Below, one piece after another: positions 24,503 through 34,300 of a stretch of DNA of 64,000 bases. The first letter of the stretch is position 1. Every line of letters begins with the position of its first letter. The DNA is from Faecalicatena_A orotica (GTDB lineage Bacteria > Bacillota > Clostridia > Lachnospirales > Lachnospiraceae): assembly GCF_040545875.1 (NCBI RefSeq), contig NZ_JBEPMR010000014.1, one strand, 5' to 3'. The translations under genes and the position numbers were made by a program. The notes beneath the pieces are model-generated. The model was not told the DNA's origin. It ran no database searches and saw only the letters and a program-made list of their open reading frames with translations.

Positions 24503-25354
24503 TTATTGTTTTTTATTCCATTGTCCCACTACTTCATTCACCGTGGACACTGTTACGAATATATTGGTTTGGGTCGTGTGCAGGTAGTTCAGGAGCAGCT
24601 TATATTCCTGCTGGGTCAGGATTGTCACCAGTTCTGTCCGCTTCTTTTTGTCATAGGCACCCTGTGCCTCATATAGTGTCACTCCCCTGTTTAATTCCTT
24701 CATAATATAATCCTGAATCTCCTGATAGTTATCAGAAAGAATGCAGACCCTCTTCCTCTTGTTAAATCCGTCTATGAAGTAATCTACCGCGATGCCATTC
24801 GCATATGTCCCAAGGATGCTGACAACCAGTGTTGAAAAGTCGTAGACAAAGATAGAGGTCATCGCCGTTACCATCCCCGCCGCGGTCACTGCTTTTCCGA
24901 TCTCCATATGGGTAAACTTGCTGATGATTTTTGCCACAATATCAATTCCGCCGGAAGAAGCATTGACATGAAACAGCATTGCCTGTCCCAACGCTACGAT
25001 CAGGATGTAAGTTACAAGGTCGAATACCGGATTCCCTGTCACGGACTTAGTTACTGGGAATATCCGCTCATAAAGCCATAGAAAAACAGGAAGAAGCATG
25101 GATGTATAAATTGTCTTTGCACCAAATTCTTTCCCGATAAAAATAAATCCCACTACTAAGAGTACTGCGTTCAATATAAATGTAATAACAGAGAGCTGGA
25201 TTCCGATAAGCTGTGACAGGACAAGGGCCAGACCGGAAATACTTCCTACCACGATATTACTCGGAACCATGAAAAAATAGACTGCCGCCGCCACGAGCAT
25301 CATTCCGAATGTAATGATTAAAAACTCACGGACCGAATTTTTCTTTGAGTTCAT
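24503..25354 (-). CDS. YitT-family membrane protein (DUF161/DUF2179)
   Basis: The 283-residue protein has five to six transmembrane helices in the first 200 residues, including the duplicated glycine-rich pattern NIVVGSISGLALVLSQLIG and FHVNASSGGIDIVAKI. A soluble DUF2179 domain follows (about 205-280; RVCILSDNYQEIQDYIMKEL and GVTLYEAQGAYDKKKRTEL). Function is unknown; the family is very common in Firmicutes. GGAGAAA precedes the ATG. It has its own terminator and no evident partner. Confidence 0.9.
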   Translation of the reverse strand: MNSKKNSVREFLIITFGMMLVAAAVYFFMVPSNIVVGSISGLALVLSQLIGIQLSVITFILNAVLLVVGFIFIGKEFGAKTIYTSMLLPVFLWLYERIFPVTKSVTGNPVFDLVTYILIVALGQAMLFHVNASSGGIDIVAKIISKFTHMEIGKAVTAAGMVTAMTSIFVYDFSTLVVSILGTYANGIAVDYFIDGFNKRKRVCILSDNYQEIQDYIMKELNRGVTLYEAQGAYDKKKRTELVTILTQQEYKLLLNYLHTTQTNIFVTVSTVNEVVGQWNKKQ

Positions 25355-25446
25355 TATTAATTTCTCCTATTCCCACTATGTTTTTTAATCCTAACAACCG
25401 CATATTGCCTATAGTATACTATAAGTCTGTCCAATTTGCACTTCAT

Positions 25447-26169
25447 TTATTGGAAAACGATCTCTCTGATGACTTCCCCGGCAATCAGGAGGCCTGCTAC
25501 GGGAGGGACGAATGAAATACTTCCCGGAAGACTGCGCCTCGCACCCTTTTCCTCTCCTGTATCCCTTTTTGATGTATCAATCGGTTTTTCTTTTGAATAC
25601 AGCACTTTTAAGTGGTATATCCCCCTGTTTTTCAATTCCCTGCGCATGACCTTGCATAAGGGGCATACGCTTGTCTTTGATATATCCTCTATTTCAAACA
25701 GTTCCGGATGAAGCTTGTTTCCTGTTCCCATGCTGCTGATGAGAGGGATATCCAGTTCCCGGGCCAGCTTGGCAAGCGCAAGTTTGGCAGTAACCGTGTC
25801 TATTGCATCTATGATATAATCCGGCTTCTCTTCGAACAGAGACTGGAGATTATCCGGGAGTACGAATGTTTCATATGTCTTCACCCGGATTGCCGGATTG
25901 ATATCATGGATACGTTCTTCCATTACTTTCGTCTTGTACTTTCCTATCGTGCTGTGGTACGCAATGGACTGGCGGTTAATATTTGTGAGTGATACCGTAT
26001 CATTATCTACCAGTACCAGATTTCCCACCCCGCTTCTGGCAAGTGCCTCGATACAGTGCGAACCTACGCCGCCGACACCGAATACCATCACTGACGCATC
26101 CTTAAGCCGGTTTATCCCTTCTGCTCCTATCAGTAATTCTGTTCTTGAATATTCATTTAGTGTATTCAT
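25447..26169 (-). CDS. tcdA: tRNA threonylcarbamoyladenosine dehydratase
   Basis: The 240-residue protein is a ThiF/MoeB/E1-like enzyme. It has the nucleotide-binding VFGVGGVGSHCIEALARSG (about 30-48), the DNDTVSLTNINRQ segment, DAIDTVTAKLAL and CPLCKVMRRELK. Length and motifs fit TcdA (CsdL), which dehydrates t6A37 of tRNAs to its cyclic form using ATP. AGGAGAAA precedes the ATG. It lies just downstream of a polysaccharide deacetylase gene with a 28-base gap, likely only as transcript neighbours. Confidence 0.92.
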   Translation of the reverse strand: MNTLNEYSRTELLIGAEGINRLKDASVMVFGVGGVGSHCIEALARSGVGNLVLVDNDTVSLTNINRQSIAYHSTIGKYKTKVMEERIHDINPAIRVKTYETFVLPDNLQSLFEEKPDYIIDAIDTVTAKLALAKLARELDIPLISSMGTGNKLHPELFEIEDISKTSVCPLCKVMRRELKNRGIYHLKVLYSKEKPIDTSKRDTGEEKGARRSLPGSISFVPPVAGLLIAGEVIREIVFQ

Positions 26170-26197
26170 CTTTTTCTCCTGTTTTATGTCCTGTCAT

Positions 26198-26920
26198 TTA
26201 ATCCATCATCAATTCATCGACTGTTACAAACTCATATCCTTCAGCGGTCAGCCGGTCAATGATTTTCAGAGCCGCTTTTACAGAGCTGTCATAACAGTCA
26301 TGCAACAGAATAATATCATTTTCTTCCGCTTCCGTCACTACCTTATTTACAATTTCGTCTACATTTTCCGTGGCCCAGTCGAGAGGGTCGATGCTCCACA
26401 TCACGGGGAGTACATGGATCTTCTGTTCAAGCTCTTTCTGCCACAGTCCGAACGGGGGCCTCATGAACTGTACCTCTTCCCCTGTAATGCTGCTGATTAG
26501 TTCATTCGTCATAACAATTTCCTGATAAGCCTCCTCATTACTCACCTTCGTAATCTCCACATGATGGTATGTATGATTTCCAATCAGGTGGCCTTCCTCA
26601 TACATCCGTTTCACAATTTCTCTGTTTCCATTTTTTTCTATATTTTGCCCGATCAGGAAAAATGTAGCCTTCACGCCTCGTTCTTTCAGGCCATCCAGCA
26701 GTTTCGGGGTGTAGGTGGCATTCGGCCCGTCGTCGAAAGTAATTGCAATTCTTGGTTTCTCCGTCATTGACTCTGCCACATATGCAATCGCATTGGGACT
26801 CGACACTTCCCGCTTCTCATTTTCCACCGTATTTTCCCTGAAGAAAGACGGATAGACCACTCCCATCAGAAGCAGAACATAGACCAGGCCCATGCCCTGC
26901 ATCATCCTTTTAAAACGCAA
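26198..26920 (-). CDS. Polysaccharide deacetylase (NodB domain), membrane-anchored
   Basis: The protein begins with a basic stretch and a hydrophobic helix (GLVYVLLLMGVVYPSFF), suggesting a signal anchor, then a NodB carbohydrate-esterase 4 domain. Motifs are ITFDDGPNATYT (catalytic Asp and metal Asp), HLIGNHTYHHVE (metal His residues), MRPPFG and the C-terminal DIILLHDCYDSS. It probably de-N-acetylates a cell-wall glycan outside the membrane. The longest frame starts at a TTG (26920); nearby ATGs at 26905, 26902 and 26893 are alternatives and none has a convincing ribosome site, so the start is uncertain. Confidence 0.9.
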   Translation of the reverse strand: MRFKRMMQGMGLVYVLLLMGVVYPSFFRENTVENEKREVSSPNAIAYVAESMTEKPRIAITFDDGPNATYTPKLLDGLKERGVKATFFLIGQNIEKNGNREIVKRMYEEGHLIGNHTYHHVEITKVSNEEAYQEIVMTNELISSITGEEVQFMRPPFGLWQKELEQKIHVLPVMWSIDPLDWATENVDEIVNKVVTEAEENDIILLHDCYDSSVKAALKIIDRLTAEGYEFVTVDELMMD

Positions 26921-26962
26921 ACCGTCACGACCCTTTTTTAACGCTTCCTTTAAATATATGCA

Positions 26963-26991
26963 TTGTAACTATATTTTATTGATGTTATAAT
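26963..26991 (+). promoter_or_regulatory. Promoter for MATE/FtsX genes
   Basis: TTGTAA (26963-26968), a 17-base spacer and consensus TATAAT (26986-26991), with TG one base upstream, form a strong extended -10 promoter 37 bases before the MATE ATG. Confidence 0.75.
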
Positions 26992-27028
26992 AAGCATTGT
27001 GCCACAAATGAGGAGGAATTATAAAAAT

Positions 27029-28408
27029 ATGGAAAAACCATTACAACAAGAAAACAAAATGGGCGTTATGCCCGTTCCGAAACTTTTAATTACAATGTCT
27101 CTGCCTATGGTCATTTCGATGCTCGTACAGGCGCTTTATAATGTCGTGGACAGTGTCTTTGTCGCAAAGATTAATGAAGCCGCCCTGACTGCAGTTTCGC
27201 TTGCCTTTCCCGTACAGAACCTGATGATTGCCATTTCCGCGGGCACCGGTGTCGGCATCAATGCGCTCCTTTCCAGACATCTCGGGGAGAAGAAGTTCGA
27301 GGAGGCGAATAACGTTGCCAGAAACGGGATTTTTCTCGGCATGGCCAGCTATATTGTGATGGCACTGATTGGTCTGTTTGGTTCGCATCTTTTCTTTACC
27401 GTCCAGACAAAAGATCCCGTCATCATCCGTTATGGTACACAATACATGCTGATCATCACGATTGTATCCGTCGGCATCTTCATGCAGATTACCTTTGAAC
27501 GTCTGATGCAGTCCACCGGAAGAACAATTTATAACATGATCACACAGGGAACCGGGGCCGTCATCAACATTGTCCTTGACCCGATCCTGATCTTCGGCCT
27601 GTTTGGCCTGCCGAGAATGGAAGTCGCAGGGGCAGCACTTGCAACCGTTATCGGCCAGCTTGTAGCCGTATGTATGTCTTTATACTTTAACTGCCGGAAA
27701 AATCCGGAACTGAATATTAATATGAAAGGATTCCGCCCTGACCGGACGATTATCGCCAACATTTATAAAGTCGGCGTGCCTTCTATTATTATGCAGTCCA
27801 TCGGATCTGTCATGGTATTTGGAATGAATAAGATCCTTCTGATCTTCTCATCTACCGCCGCAGCCGTGTTCGGTGTGTATTTTAAACTGCAGAGCTTTAT
27901 TTTTATGCCGGTGTTCGGCCTCAACAATGGTATGATTCCGATTGTCGCCTACAATTACGGTGCACGTGATAAGAAAAGAATCATGAAGACCATTAATCTA
28001 AGTGTCATGATTGCTGTCGGCATTATGATACTTGGGCTTGCCATATTCCAGATCTTCCCGGCACAGCTGCTGAGACTGTTCGATGCTTCTGAACATATGC
28101 TGGAGATCGGGGTGCCGGCGCTGCGCATCATCAGCCTGAGTTTTATATTTGCAGGCTACTGTATTATCGTAGGTTCTGCTTTCCAGGCACTCGGGAACGG
28201 GGTATACAGCCTGATCGTGTCTGTTGCAAGACAGTTATTTGTGATCCTTCCGGTAGCTTATCTTTTTGCTGAGCTGTTTGGGCTTCACATGGTTTGGTGG
28301 GCGATTCCAATCGCGGAGATTGTTTCTGTGGTACTGTCATCTCTGCTGTTTAAGCGCATCATACGCCAGAAGGTGAAACCGCTGGGAGCGGAAACGAGTG
28401 TTTCTTAA
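27029..28408 (+). CDS. MATE-family efflux transporter
   Basis: The 459-residue protein has twelve predicted membrane helices in two bundles, beginning KLLITMSLPMVISMLVQALY and with the second half beginning VGVPSIIMQSIGSVMVFGMN. These match the NorM/DinF-like MATE family, which exports cationic drugs or metabolites using Na+ or H+. The start at 27029 follows AGGAGG (27011-27016); the in-frame ATG at 27008 has no ribosome site. A 64-base gap separates it from the FtsX-type gene, so both may share the promoter at 26963-26991. Confidence 0.93.
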   Translation: MEKPLQQENKMGVMPVPKLLITMSLPMVISMLVQALYNVVDSVFVAKINEAALTAVSLAFPVQNLMIAISAGTGVGINALLSRHLGEKKFEEANNVARNGIFLGMASYIVMALIGLFGSHLFFTVQTKDPVIIRYGTQYMLIITIVSVGIFMQITFERLMQSTGRTIYNMITQGTGAVINIVLDPILIFGLFGLPRMEVAGAALATVIGQLVAVCMSLYFNCRKNPELNINMKGFRPDRTIIANIYKVGVPSIIMQSIGSVMVFGMNKILLIFSSTAAAVFGVYFKLQSFIFMPVFGLNNGMIPIVAYNYGARDKKRIMKTINLSVMIAVGIMILGLAIFQIFPAQLLRLFDASEHMLEIGVPALRIISLSFIFAGYCIIVGSAFQALGNGVYSLIVSVARQLFVILPVAYLFAELFGLHMVWWAIPIAEIVSVVLSSLLFKRIIRQKVKPLGAETSVS

Positions 28409-28472
28409 GAATTGACAGGAGGCCCGCCGAGAAGGGATGTGCACCGCGGGCCGTCCGGGAACGGAGGCTTTT

Positions 28473-31070
28473 ATGAAGCGTATTGCAAACCGGTTTTGCG
28501 CCGTGGTGGGAATTGTGATTTCCTGCCTGATTTTTTTTGCTAAATGGCTCTCTTTTCAGGGGGTCTCTTATACGATTCTGGAATTTTACGCTGAGGTCCG
28601 GCGCTATGGCGGGATTTCGGCTTTTTCTAATGCTCTGGAGGATCCCGCGGTGGTGGCCGCAACGGGTGTCAGTATTGTTCCTGCCTACCTGTTTCTTTTC
28701 CTGCCCCTCCTGCTTACAGCGATTTTACTCCTGCGGTCCGTTCTTTTCCTGGCCGGGAAAAATGCGAATGTACTCAGCAGCATCAGCTACTGGACCGGTT
28801 TCGTATACCTTCTGACCGTATTTCTGGGCGTTTATACCGTACGGCCCGCCGTAGCTGTTTCTATGATCCTTATGGTCGCGGATTATATCGGCGCAAGGCT
28901 GATTATGGAACACGACGAGATGAACCGTAAAGCGCGGGAACTGAAGCGTAAAGAGGAGGCTGCCCGTCTGGACAAACTCCGCCGGATGCGTTTTCCTGGA
29001 CGGTACTCCAAAGATTTTTTTGAGGTGATCTTTGCGAATTTCCGCAGCAACCTGAAGAGCTATCTTTTATTTATTCTGGCTGCTTCGGCCTCTGTTGCGC
29101 TTATTTACGTCATGTTCGGGGCACTGGCTGCTTACCATACGCTTAGTCCGGGACAGGATGTGCCTTCGGCTTCAGGCGCCCAGATTACCTCCATTTTTAT
29201 TGAGGCCGCCGTGATCGTTGTTGTCCTGTCAGTCCTGCTGTTCGTTCTGATTATTTCGAACTATATAAAGACACGCATGAAAAACTACGGGATTTTTATA
29301 AGCCTGGGGATCCGCAGAAAGACTCTGGGGCTGGTCATTGCGCTTGAATATATCGTATGTATCCTTGCTTCACTGGCTGCGGGACTGCTTGCCGGGAACC
29401 TGTTTCTTCCGCTCACAAAAATTCTTTTTCTGCGCGCTATCGGGGTACATACATCCGTTCCTACTGACTATGGGCTGCTCATTCTCATTACCGCCATTGC
29501 ATTTTTACTTATGGCAGGACTCGCAACCCTGATCAATTATCATTTATTTGAATATACGGATATTACGTCCTCGGCAGTCAGCGAAACCAAAAAGGAAAAG
29601 CTGCCAAAACGACTTCTGCTTGTCGGACTCATTTACGGAATTTACTGTATCATAACAGGAATCAGCGGCTATCTGTATGGATACTGGATGGAAGGTCTTT
29701 CGAGGCTGGCAGTCATGCTGTTTGGTTTCCTGCTCCTGATCTACTGTGGGGGCAGCAGGCTGTACCGCTGGTTTATTAAGAATAGGGACCGCCGCCTGAA
29801 CCATATCTTCCTGACACTGCCCTGGAAATACCGGTTTCGTACAAATGCAAAGTACCTCTTTCTTCTGTTTATGATTCATATATTTGCACTCTCCGTCTAC
29901 CTGCCGCGGTTAAGTTCGGTTCTGACTGCCTCTGCGGAGAAGAATCTCTATCCATATGATTTTGTATGTATGGCACATGAAGGGGATGAGGAATTCTTTC
30001 AAGATCTGAGTGCAGACTATGATGTACAGATGGAGACTTATCCGATGGTCCGAATTGACACGCTGCTTGCAGAACCGTTTTCATTTAATACACTGAAGGG
30101 TTCCACAAATAACGGTATGTTTTTCCCACTCGGACAGCATATTGGAATTTCGGAAAGTACATACCGGACGTTGAAAAAGATTATACGGCCGGATGAAAAA
30201 AGCAGTCTGAACCTGAACGGCCGGGAGATTCATGTCGTGTTCCAGCAGGATACCTCACAGCGTGCCCGTCTTCTGGACTGGTACTATTCTCCGATGGAGG
30301 ACCTTGGATATGATCCGCACTTAAGGGCGGGGGTGATCTGCAATTATACCCTGAACAACCGCGATGAGCTGTATCCCCCATACCGGATTAAAAGTCAGGA
30401 AAAGACAATTCTGACAGGAATGTTCCATGAAGGGGACCAGGAAAATATCGTAGTCTTCTCTGATTCGTATTTTGAAGAACTGCGCCAGTCCGTATTGGAC
30501 AGGATTGAAGAAGAACCTTCCCCGACACAGCTTGTAACGTTAAAAACATCTGTCAGGGAATATCAGAATGTTTCTGAGCACCTGAAGGTTTTCACAGAGA
30601 AGCATGCAGCGGACACTTATGTGGACCCGACCATCCTGCCATGCTACGGAAAACAGGCTTCACAGTCTTTTGCCGAAGGCGGGCGCTTCTTTAAGGCAAT
30701 TGCATTCTCTGTTACGGCACTTATCCTGCTGATTAGCAGCCTGTTCGTCTTCTATCTGAAGTACAGTCTGGAGATCGGGGAACTCAGGCGCAGGAACCAG
30801 CTTCTCGAGGCCGTTGGAATGAACCGCAGAGAACGGGTCCATCTCCTGCGCAGCGATATGTCTGTGCACTCCCGGTTCGCCTTTCTGGCTGGTGTGGCCG
30901 TCTCCGCCATCTTCTTCATCGGAATGCCTGTGAAGAGACTGTTTACCGGGGCGGAAACTGCCAGGTACCTGATTCTGCTTGCCGTTTTACTGGCAGTATA
31001 TGTTGTGGTCTATTGTGCCGGAATACATTTTCTGGAAAAGGGCTTTATCAAAAAGGTGGAGGAGCCATAG
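28473..31070 (+). CDS. FtsX-type ABC permease with extra N-terminal membrane domain
   Basis: The 865-residue protein starts with about four membrane helices (residues 1-150) and a highly basic linker (RKARELKRKEEAARLDKLRR). It continues with FtsX/BceB-like helices (ANFRSNLKSYLLFILAASAS, then KTRMKNYGIFISLGIRRKTL), a large extracytoplasmic domain of roughly 230 residues and three last helices with ELRRRNQLLEAVGMNRRER. The FtsX loop motif YGIFISLGIRR supports coupling to an ATPase, yet none lies within several kilobases. Typical BceB permeases are near 650 residues, so the N-terminal domain is extra. The start follows ACGGAGG (28461-28467). Substrate unknown. Confidence 0.85.
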   Translation: MKRIANRFCAVVGIVISCLIFFAKWLSFQGVSYTILEFYAEVRRYGGISAFSNALEDPAVVAATGVSIVPAYLFLFLPLLLTAILLLRSVLFLAGKNANVLSSISYWTGFVYLLTVFLGVYTVRPAVAVSMILMVADYIGARLIMEHDEMNRKARELKRKEEAARLDKLRRMRFPGRYSKDFFEVIFANFRSNLKSYLLFILAASASVALIYVMFGALAAYHTLSPGQDVPSASGAQITSIFIEAAVIVVVLSVLLFVLIISNYIKTRMKNYGIFISLGIRRKTLGLVIALEYIVCILASLAAGLLAGNLFLPLTKILFLRAIGVHTSVPTDYGLLILITAIAFLLMAGLATLINYHLFEYTDITSSAVSETKKEKLPKRLLLVGLIYGIYCIITGISGYLYGYWMEGLSRLAVMLFGFLLLIYCGGSRLYRWFIKNRDRRLNHIFLTLPWKYRFRTNAKYLFLLFMIHIFALSVYLPRLSSVLTASAEKNLYPYDFVCMAHEGDEEFFQDLSADYDVQMETYPMVRIDTLLAEPFSFNTLKGSTNNGMFFPLGQHIGISESTYRTLKKIIRPDEKSSLNLNGREIHVVFQQDTSQRARLLDWYYSPMEDLGYDPHLRAGVICNYTLNNRDELYPPYRIKSQEKTILTGMFHEGDQENIVVFSDSYFEELRQSVLDRIEEEPSPTQLVTLKTSVREYQNVSEHLKVFTEKHAADTYVDPTILPCYGKQASQSFAEGGRFFKAIAFSVTALILLISSLFVFYLKYSLEIGELRRRNQLLEAVGMNRRERVHLLRSDMSVHSRFAFLAGVAVSAIFFIGMPVKRLFTGAETARYLILLAVLLAVYVVVYCAGIHFLEKGFIKKVEEP

Positions 31071-31085
31071 CTTTATCCCTTCCTC

Positions 31086-31913
31086 TCAGTTCTGTCTGTA
31101 TTCTGACGGGCTGACATGCATCACTTTCTTAAATGCCTTCGAAAAATATAGGTTGTTCTCGAACCCAACCGAATAAGCAATTGACGCGATAGACAGGCTT
31201 GTTTCCTTTAAAAGGCGGCAGGCCTGTTTTATGCGGAAATTGCTCAGGTATTCCTTCGGGGACTGCTGTTCATATGCCTGAAACGAACGGTACAGATGGC
31301 TCCGGCTGATGCCCGCATAGGCTGCAACATCTTCCACCGTGATAGGATAAGAGTAGCTCGTGGATATATAGTTTTTTGCCTTCTCGACGTAAGCAAGCTG
31401 GATATCGCTGGACGGCTCCCTATGGCCTGCATAGTGCATGAATACAGCCAGCAGTGTATAGAGTGCCCCGGTCATTGCCACGGAAGCCTCATGACTGTTT
31501 CCCTTTACTTCGTATATCTTATCCAGATGATTCTTCAGGACTCTTTTCGGTGTTTTCCCATTCTCAATATATGGTTTTTCCCTCGTAAAGTCTGTGGATC
31601 GTATGATGGACGACGCGTCGGTCCCCATGAATCCTACCCATGCATACTCCCACGGTTTTTCCGTATCTGCATAATATTTCACTTCCGTATCCGGATAAAG
31701 AATAAAAGTATCCCCCGCCGACAGCTTATAGGTATCTCCATGTACACTATAATACCCCGTCCCGGAAATGATATGGTGGATGCAGTAATGGTTCCTGATA
31801 CCGGGACCCCACTGGTAGCCGGGCCCACATTTCTGATGTCCCACATTATAAACAGACAGTGAGGTCAGCAGGCTCTCTCCAACCTTGTATGAGTATTTAT
31901 AAGTTCCTTCCAT
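31086..31913 (-). CDS. AraC-family transcriptional regulator, likely galactose regulator
   Basis: The 275-residue protein has an N-terminal cupin sensor domain (about 1-150; HHIISGTGYYSVHGDTYKLS, FILYPDTEVKYYAD) and a C-terminal double helix-turn-helix (about 170-275; VEDVAAYAGISRSHLYRSFQ and IASIAYSVGFENNLYFSKAF). It is divergent from galK with 176 bases between, and the gal promoter has a good -10 but poor -35, so it probably activates galKET in response to a sugar. That role is inferred from position. GGGAG precedes the ATG. Confidence 0.92.
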   Translation of the reverse strand: MEGTYKYSYKVGESLLTSLSVYNVGHQKCGPGYQWGPGIRNHYCIHHIISGTGYYSVHGDTYKLSAGDTFILYPDTEVKYYADTEKPWEYAWVGFMGTDASSIIRSTDFTREKPYIENGKTPKRVLKNHLDKIYEVKGNSHEASVAMTGALYTLLAVFMHYAGHREPSSDIQLAYVEKAKNYISTSYSYPITVEDVAAYAGISRSHLYRSFQAYEQQSPKEYLSNFRIKQACRLLKETSLSIASIAYSVGFENNLYFSKAFKKVMHVSPSEYRQN

Positions 31914-32032
31914 ATTTTACTCTCCCTTCTTCCTTACATCTCTTTCATCATTATATCGGCTGCTTTTTCCACATGCAACATAATTACATATCTTTGCACG
32001 GATTTTTTATATACATCCTCCCTCTGTTCCGT

Positions 32033-32038
32033 TATAAT
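32033..32038 (+). promoter_or_regulatory. -10 element of the gal operon promoter
   Basis: A consensus TATAAT lies 51 bases before the galK ATG. The -35 position (17 bases upstream) reads TATACA, a poor match, as expected for a promoter that needs an activator such as the divergent AraC protein. Confidence 0.55.
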
Positions 32039-32089
32039 AAAAGCATAGGAAAGAACGACTCTGACACCATATGGAAGTGAGGATTTAAC

Positions 32090-33259
32090 ATGAAAGAAAA
32101 ATTATCTGCAAAATTTGAAGAACTGTTTGGAAGCGCAGACGGCGCGGGATTTTATTTTTCACCGGGGCGCGTGAACCTGATCGGTGAACATACCGATTAC
32201 AACGGAGGGCATGTTTTCCCATGTGCCCTGACTCTTGGTACATACGGGATGGCAAGGAAACGTTCCGATAGGGCAATGCACTTTTATTCCATGAACCTGA
32301 ATAGCTTCGGTGTCGTGGAAGCCTCTCTGGACGACCTGACGAACAAAGAAGCCTATGGCTGGGCGAACTACCCGTTAGGTGTTGTCTGGGCTTTTGCCGA
32401 AAAGGGTGTGAAGCTGGACAGTGGTTTTGACATGGTAATCTGGGGCAATATCCCGAATGGATCCGGCCTCTCCTCTTCTGCCTCTCTGGAGGTTCTGACA
32501 GGAGTGATCTTAAGTGACCTGTTTGGCATTGATAAGTTCAGTATGATTGACTTAGCTTTGATCGGACAATATTCCGAGAACAACTTCAACGGCTGTAACT
32601 GCGGGATTATGGACCAGTTTGCCGTTGCAATGGGCAAAAAAGACCATGCCATTTTCCTTGATACCGCGACACTGCATTATGAATATGCCCCGGTCGTCCT
32701 TAAAGACGCCAAGATCATTATTACGAACAGCAAGGTAAAGCACAGCCTCGTTGATTCAAAATACAACGAAAGACGTCAGGAGTGTTCTGAGGCTCTTGCC
32801 GCACTTCAGAAAGAACTGGACATCAACGCACTCGGTGATCTGGATATGGATACGTTTGAGAAGTTTAAAGAAGTCATCCCGAATCCGGTTCAGGTAAGAC
32901 GTGCAAAGCATGCAGTTGCCGAGAACCAGCGCACGATCGAGGCTGTAGCGGCACTGAAAGCCGGCAATATTGAACGGTTCGGCGAACTGATGAACCAGTC
33001 CCATATTTCCTTAAGGGATGATTACGAGGTTTCCTGTGATGAGATTGATGTCTTAGTTGACCTGGCATGGGAAGTTCCCGGCGTGATCGGCTCCAGAATC
33101 ACAGGAGGCGGCTTCGGCGGCTGTACGGTCAGCATTGTAAAAAATGACGCCGTGGATGCCTTCATCAGTACCGTCGGCAGCAGCTATAAGGAGAAAGTCG
33201 GCCACGAGGCAGAATTCTATACCGTTGATATCGGCGGCGGGGCATGTAAGTTAAATTAA
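32090..33259 (+). CDS. galK: Galactokinase
   Basis: The 389-residue protein is a full GHMP kinase phosphorylating galactose at C1 with ATP. The galactokinase signature is in GRVNLIGEHTDYNGGHVFP (about 25-43), the ATP-binding GHMP loop in PNGSGLSSSASLEV (about 124), and the C-terminal motif in SRITGGGFGGCTVSIV. GAGGA precedes the ATG. It is the first gene of galK-galE-galT, the Leloir pathway. Confidence 0.96.
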   Translation: MKEKLSAKFEELFGSADGAGFYFSPGRVNLIGEHTDYNGGHVFPCALTLGTYGMARKRSDRAMHFYSMNLNSFGVVEASLDDLTNKEAYGWANYPLGVVWAFAEKGVKLDSGFDMVIWGNIPNGSGLSSSASLEVLTGVILSDLFGIDKFSMIDLALIGQYSENNFNGCNCGIMDQFAVAMGKKDHAIFLDTATLHYEYAPVVLKDAKIIITNSKVKHSLVDSKYNERRQECSEALAALQKELDINALGDLDMDTFEKFKEVIPNPVQVRRAKHAVAENQRTIEAVAALKAGNIERFGELMNQSHISLRDDYEVSCDEIDVLVDLAWEVPGVIGSRITGGGFGGCTVSIVKNDAVDAFISTVGSSYKEKVGHEAEFYTVDIGGGACKLN

Positions 33260-33297
33260 GAAACAGGGAATAAAAGATTCAGAAAGGTGGAGTTCAA

Positions 33298-34296
33298 ATG
33301 TCTATTTTAGTATTAGGAGGAGCCGGATACATCGGCTCACACACAGTTTATGAACTTATTGACAAAGGAGCCGATGTTGTCATCGCGGATAATCTGGAGA
33401 CAGGGCATATAGAGGCGGTTCATCCGAAAGCCCGTTTTTACAAAGGGGATATCCGCAGCCGTGGTTTCGTGGATAACATTTTCGAAAACGAAGAAATCCA
33501 TGCTGTCATTCATTTTGCCGCAAACTCCCTTGTAGGTGAGAGTATGGTCGACCCGCTGAAATATTACGACAACAATGTCTGCGGCACGAAAGTCCTTCTG
33601 GAATCTATGATTGCCCATGATGTAAAGAAAATCGTCTTCTCTTCCACCGCCGCGACCTACGGGGAGCCTGAGAATATCCCGATCATGGAGGATGACAGGA
33701 CCTGTCCGACCAATACATACGGGGAAACAAAGCTTGCGATGGAAAAGATGATGAAATGGACTGATGCCGCACACGGCCTGAAATATGTCGCCCTGCGCTA
33801 CTTCAACGCCTGTGGTGCCCATGAAAGCGGCAGCATCGGTGAAGCACACAGTCCTGAGACGCACCTGATTCCACTGATCCTCCAGGTTCCGCTGAACCAG
33901 CGTGAATACATCAGTATTTTCGGGGATGATTATGACACGAAAGATGGCACATGCATCCGTGATTACATTCATGTAACGGACCTTGCACAGGCTCATATCC
34001 TTGCCCTGAAATATCTTCTGGACGGCGGTGACAGCAATATTTTCAATCTCGGAAACGGGATCGGCTTCACTGTCAAGGAAGTGATTGAGACGGCCAAAAA
34101 AGTAACCGGCCTAGAAATCAATGCAAAGATAGCACCAAGGCGTGCAGGAGACCCTGCAAGGCTGATTGCATCCAGTGATAAGGCAAGAGAAGTCCTCGGC
34201 TGGAATCCGCAGCATGCCGATCTGGAAGAGATCATCGCTTCTGCTTGGAAATGGCACAGCACCCATCCGCACGGATTCAGAAAACAGGAGGCATAA
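33298..34296 (+). CDS. galE: UDP-glucose 4-epimerase
   Basis: The 332-residue protein is an extended short-chain dehydrogenase with the NAD loop GGAGYIGSHTVYELI (about 7-21), catalytic Ser-Thr in FSSTAATYGEP and the Tyr-Lys pair in NTYGETKLAMEK. It interconverts UDP-galactose and UDP-glucose. Other GalE features are YFNACGAHESGSIGE and GTCIRDYIHVTDLA. It follows galK by 38 bases and galT starts 4 bases after its stop. Confidence 0.96.
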   Translation: MSILVLGGAGYIGSHTVYELIDKGADVVIADNLETGHIEAVHPKARFYKGDIRSRGFVDNIFENEEIHAVIHFAANSLVGESMVDPLKYYDNNVCGTKVLLESMIAHDVKKIVFSSTAATYGEPENIPIMEDDRTCPTNTYGETKLAMEKMMKWTDAAHGLKYVALRYFNACGAHESGSIGEAHSPETHLIPLILQVPLNQREYISIFGDDYDTKDGTCIRDYIHVTDLAQAHILALKYLLDGGDSNIFNLGNGIGFTVKEVIETAKKVTGLEINAKIAPRRAGDPARLIASSDKAREVLGWNPQHADLEEIIASAWKWHSTHPHGFRKQEA

Positions 34297-34300
34297 CGTT

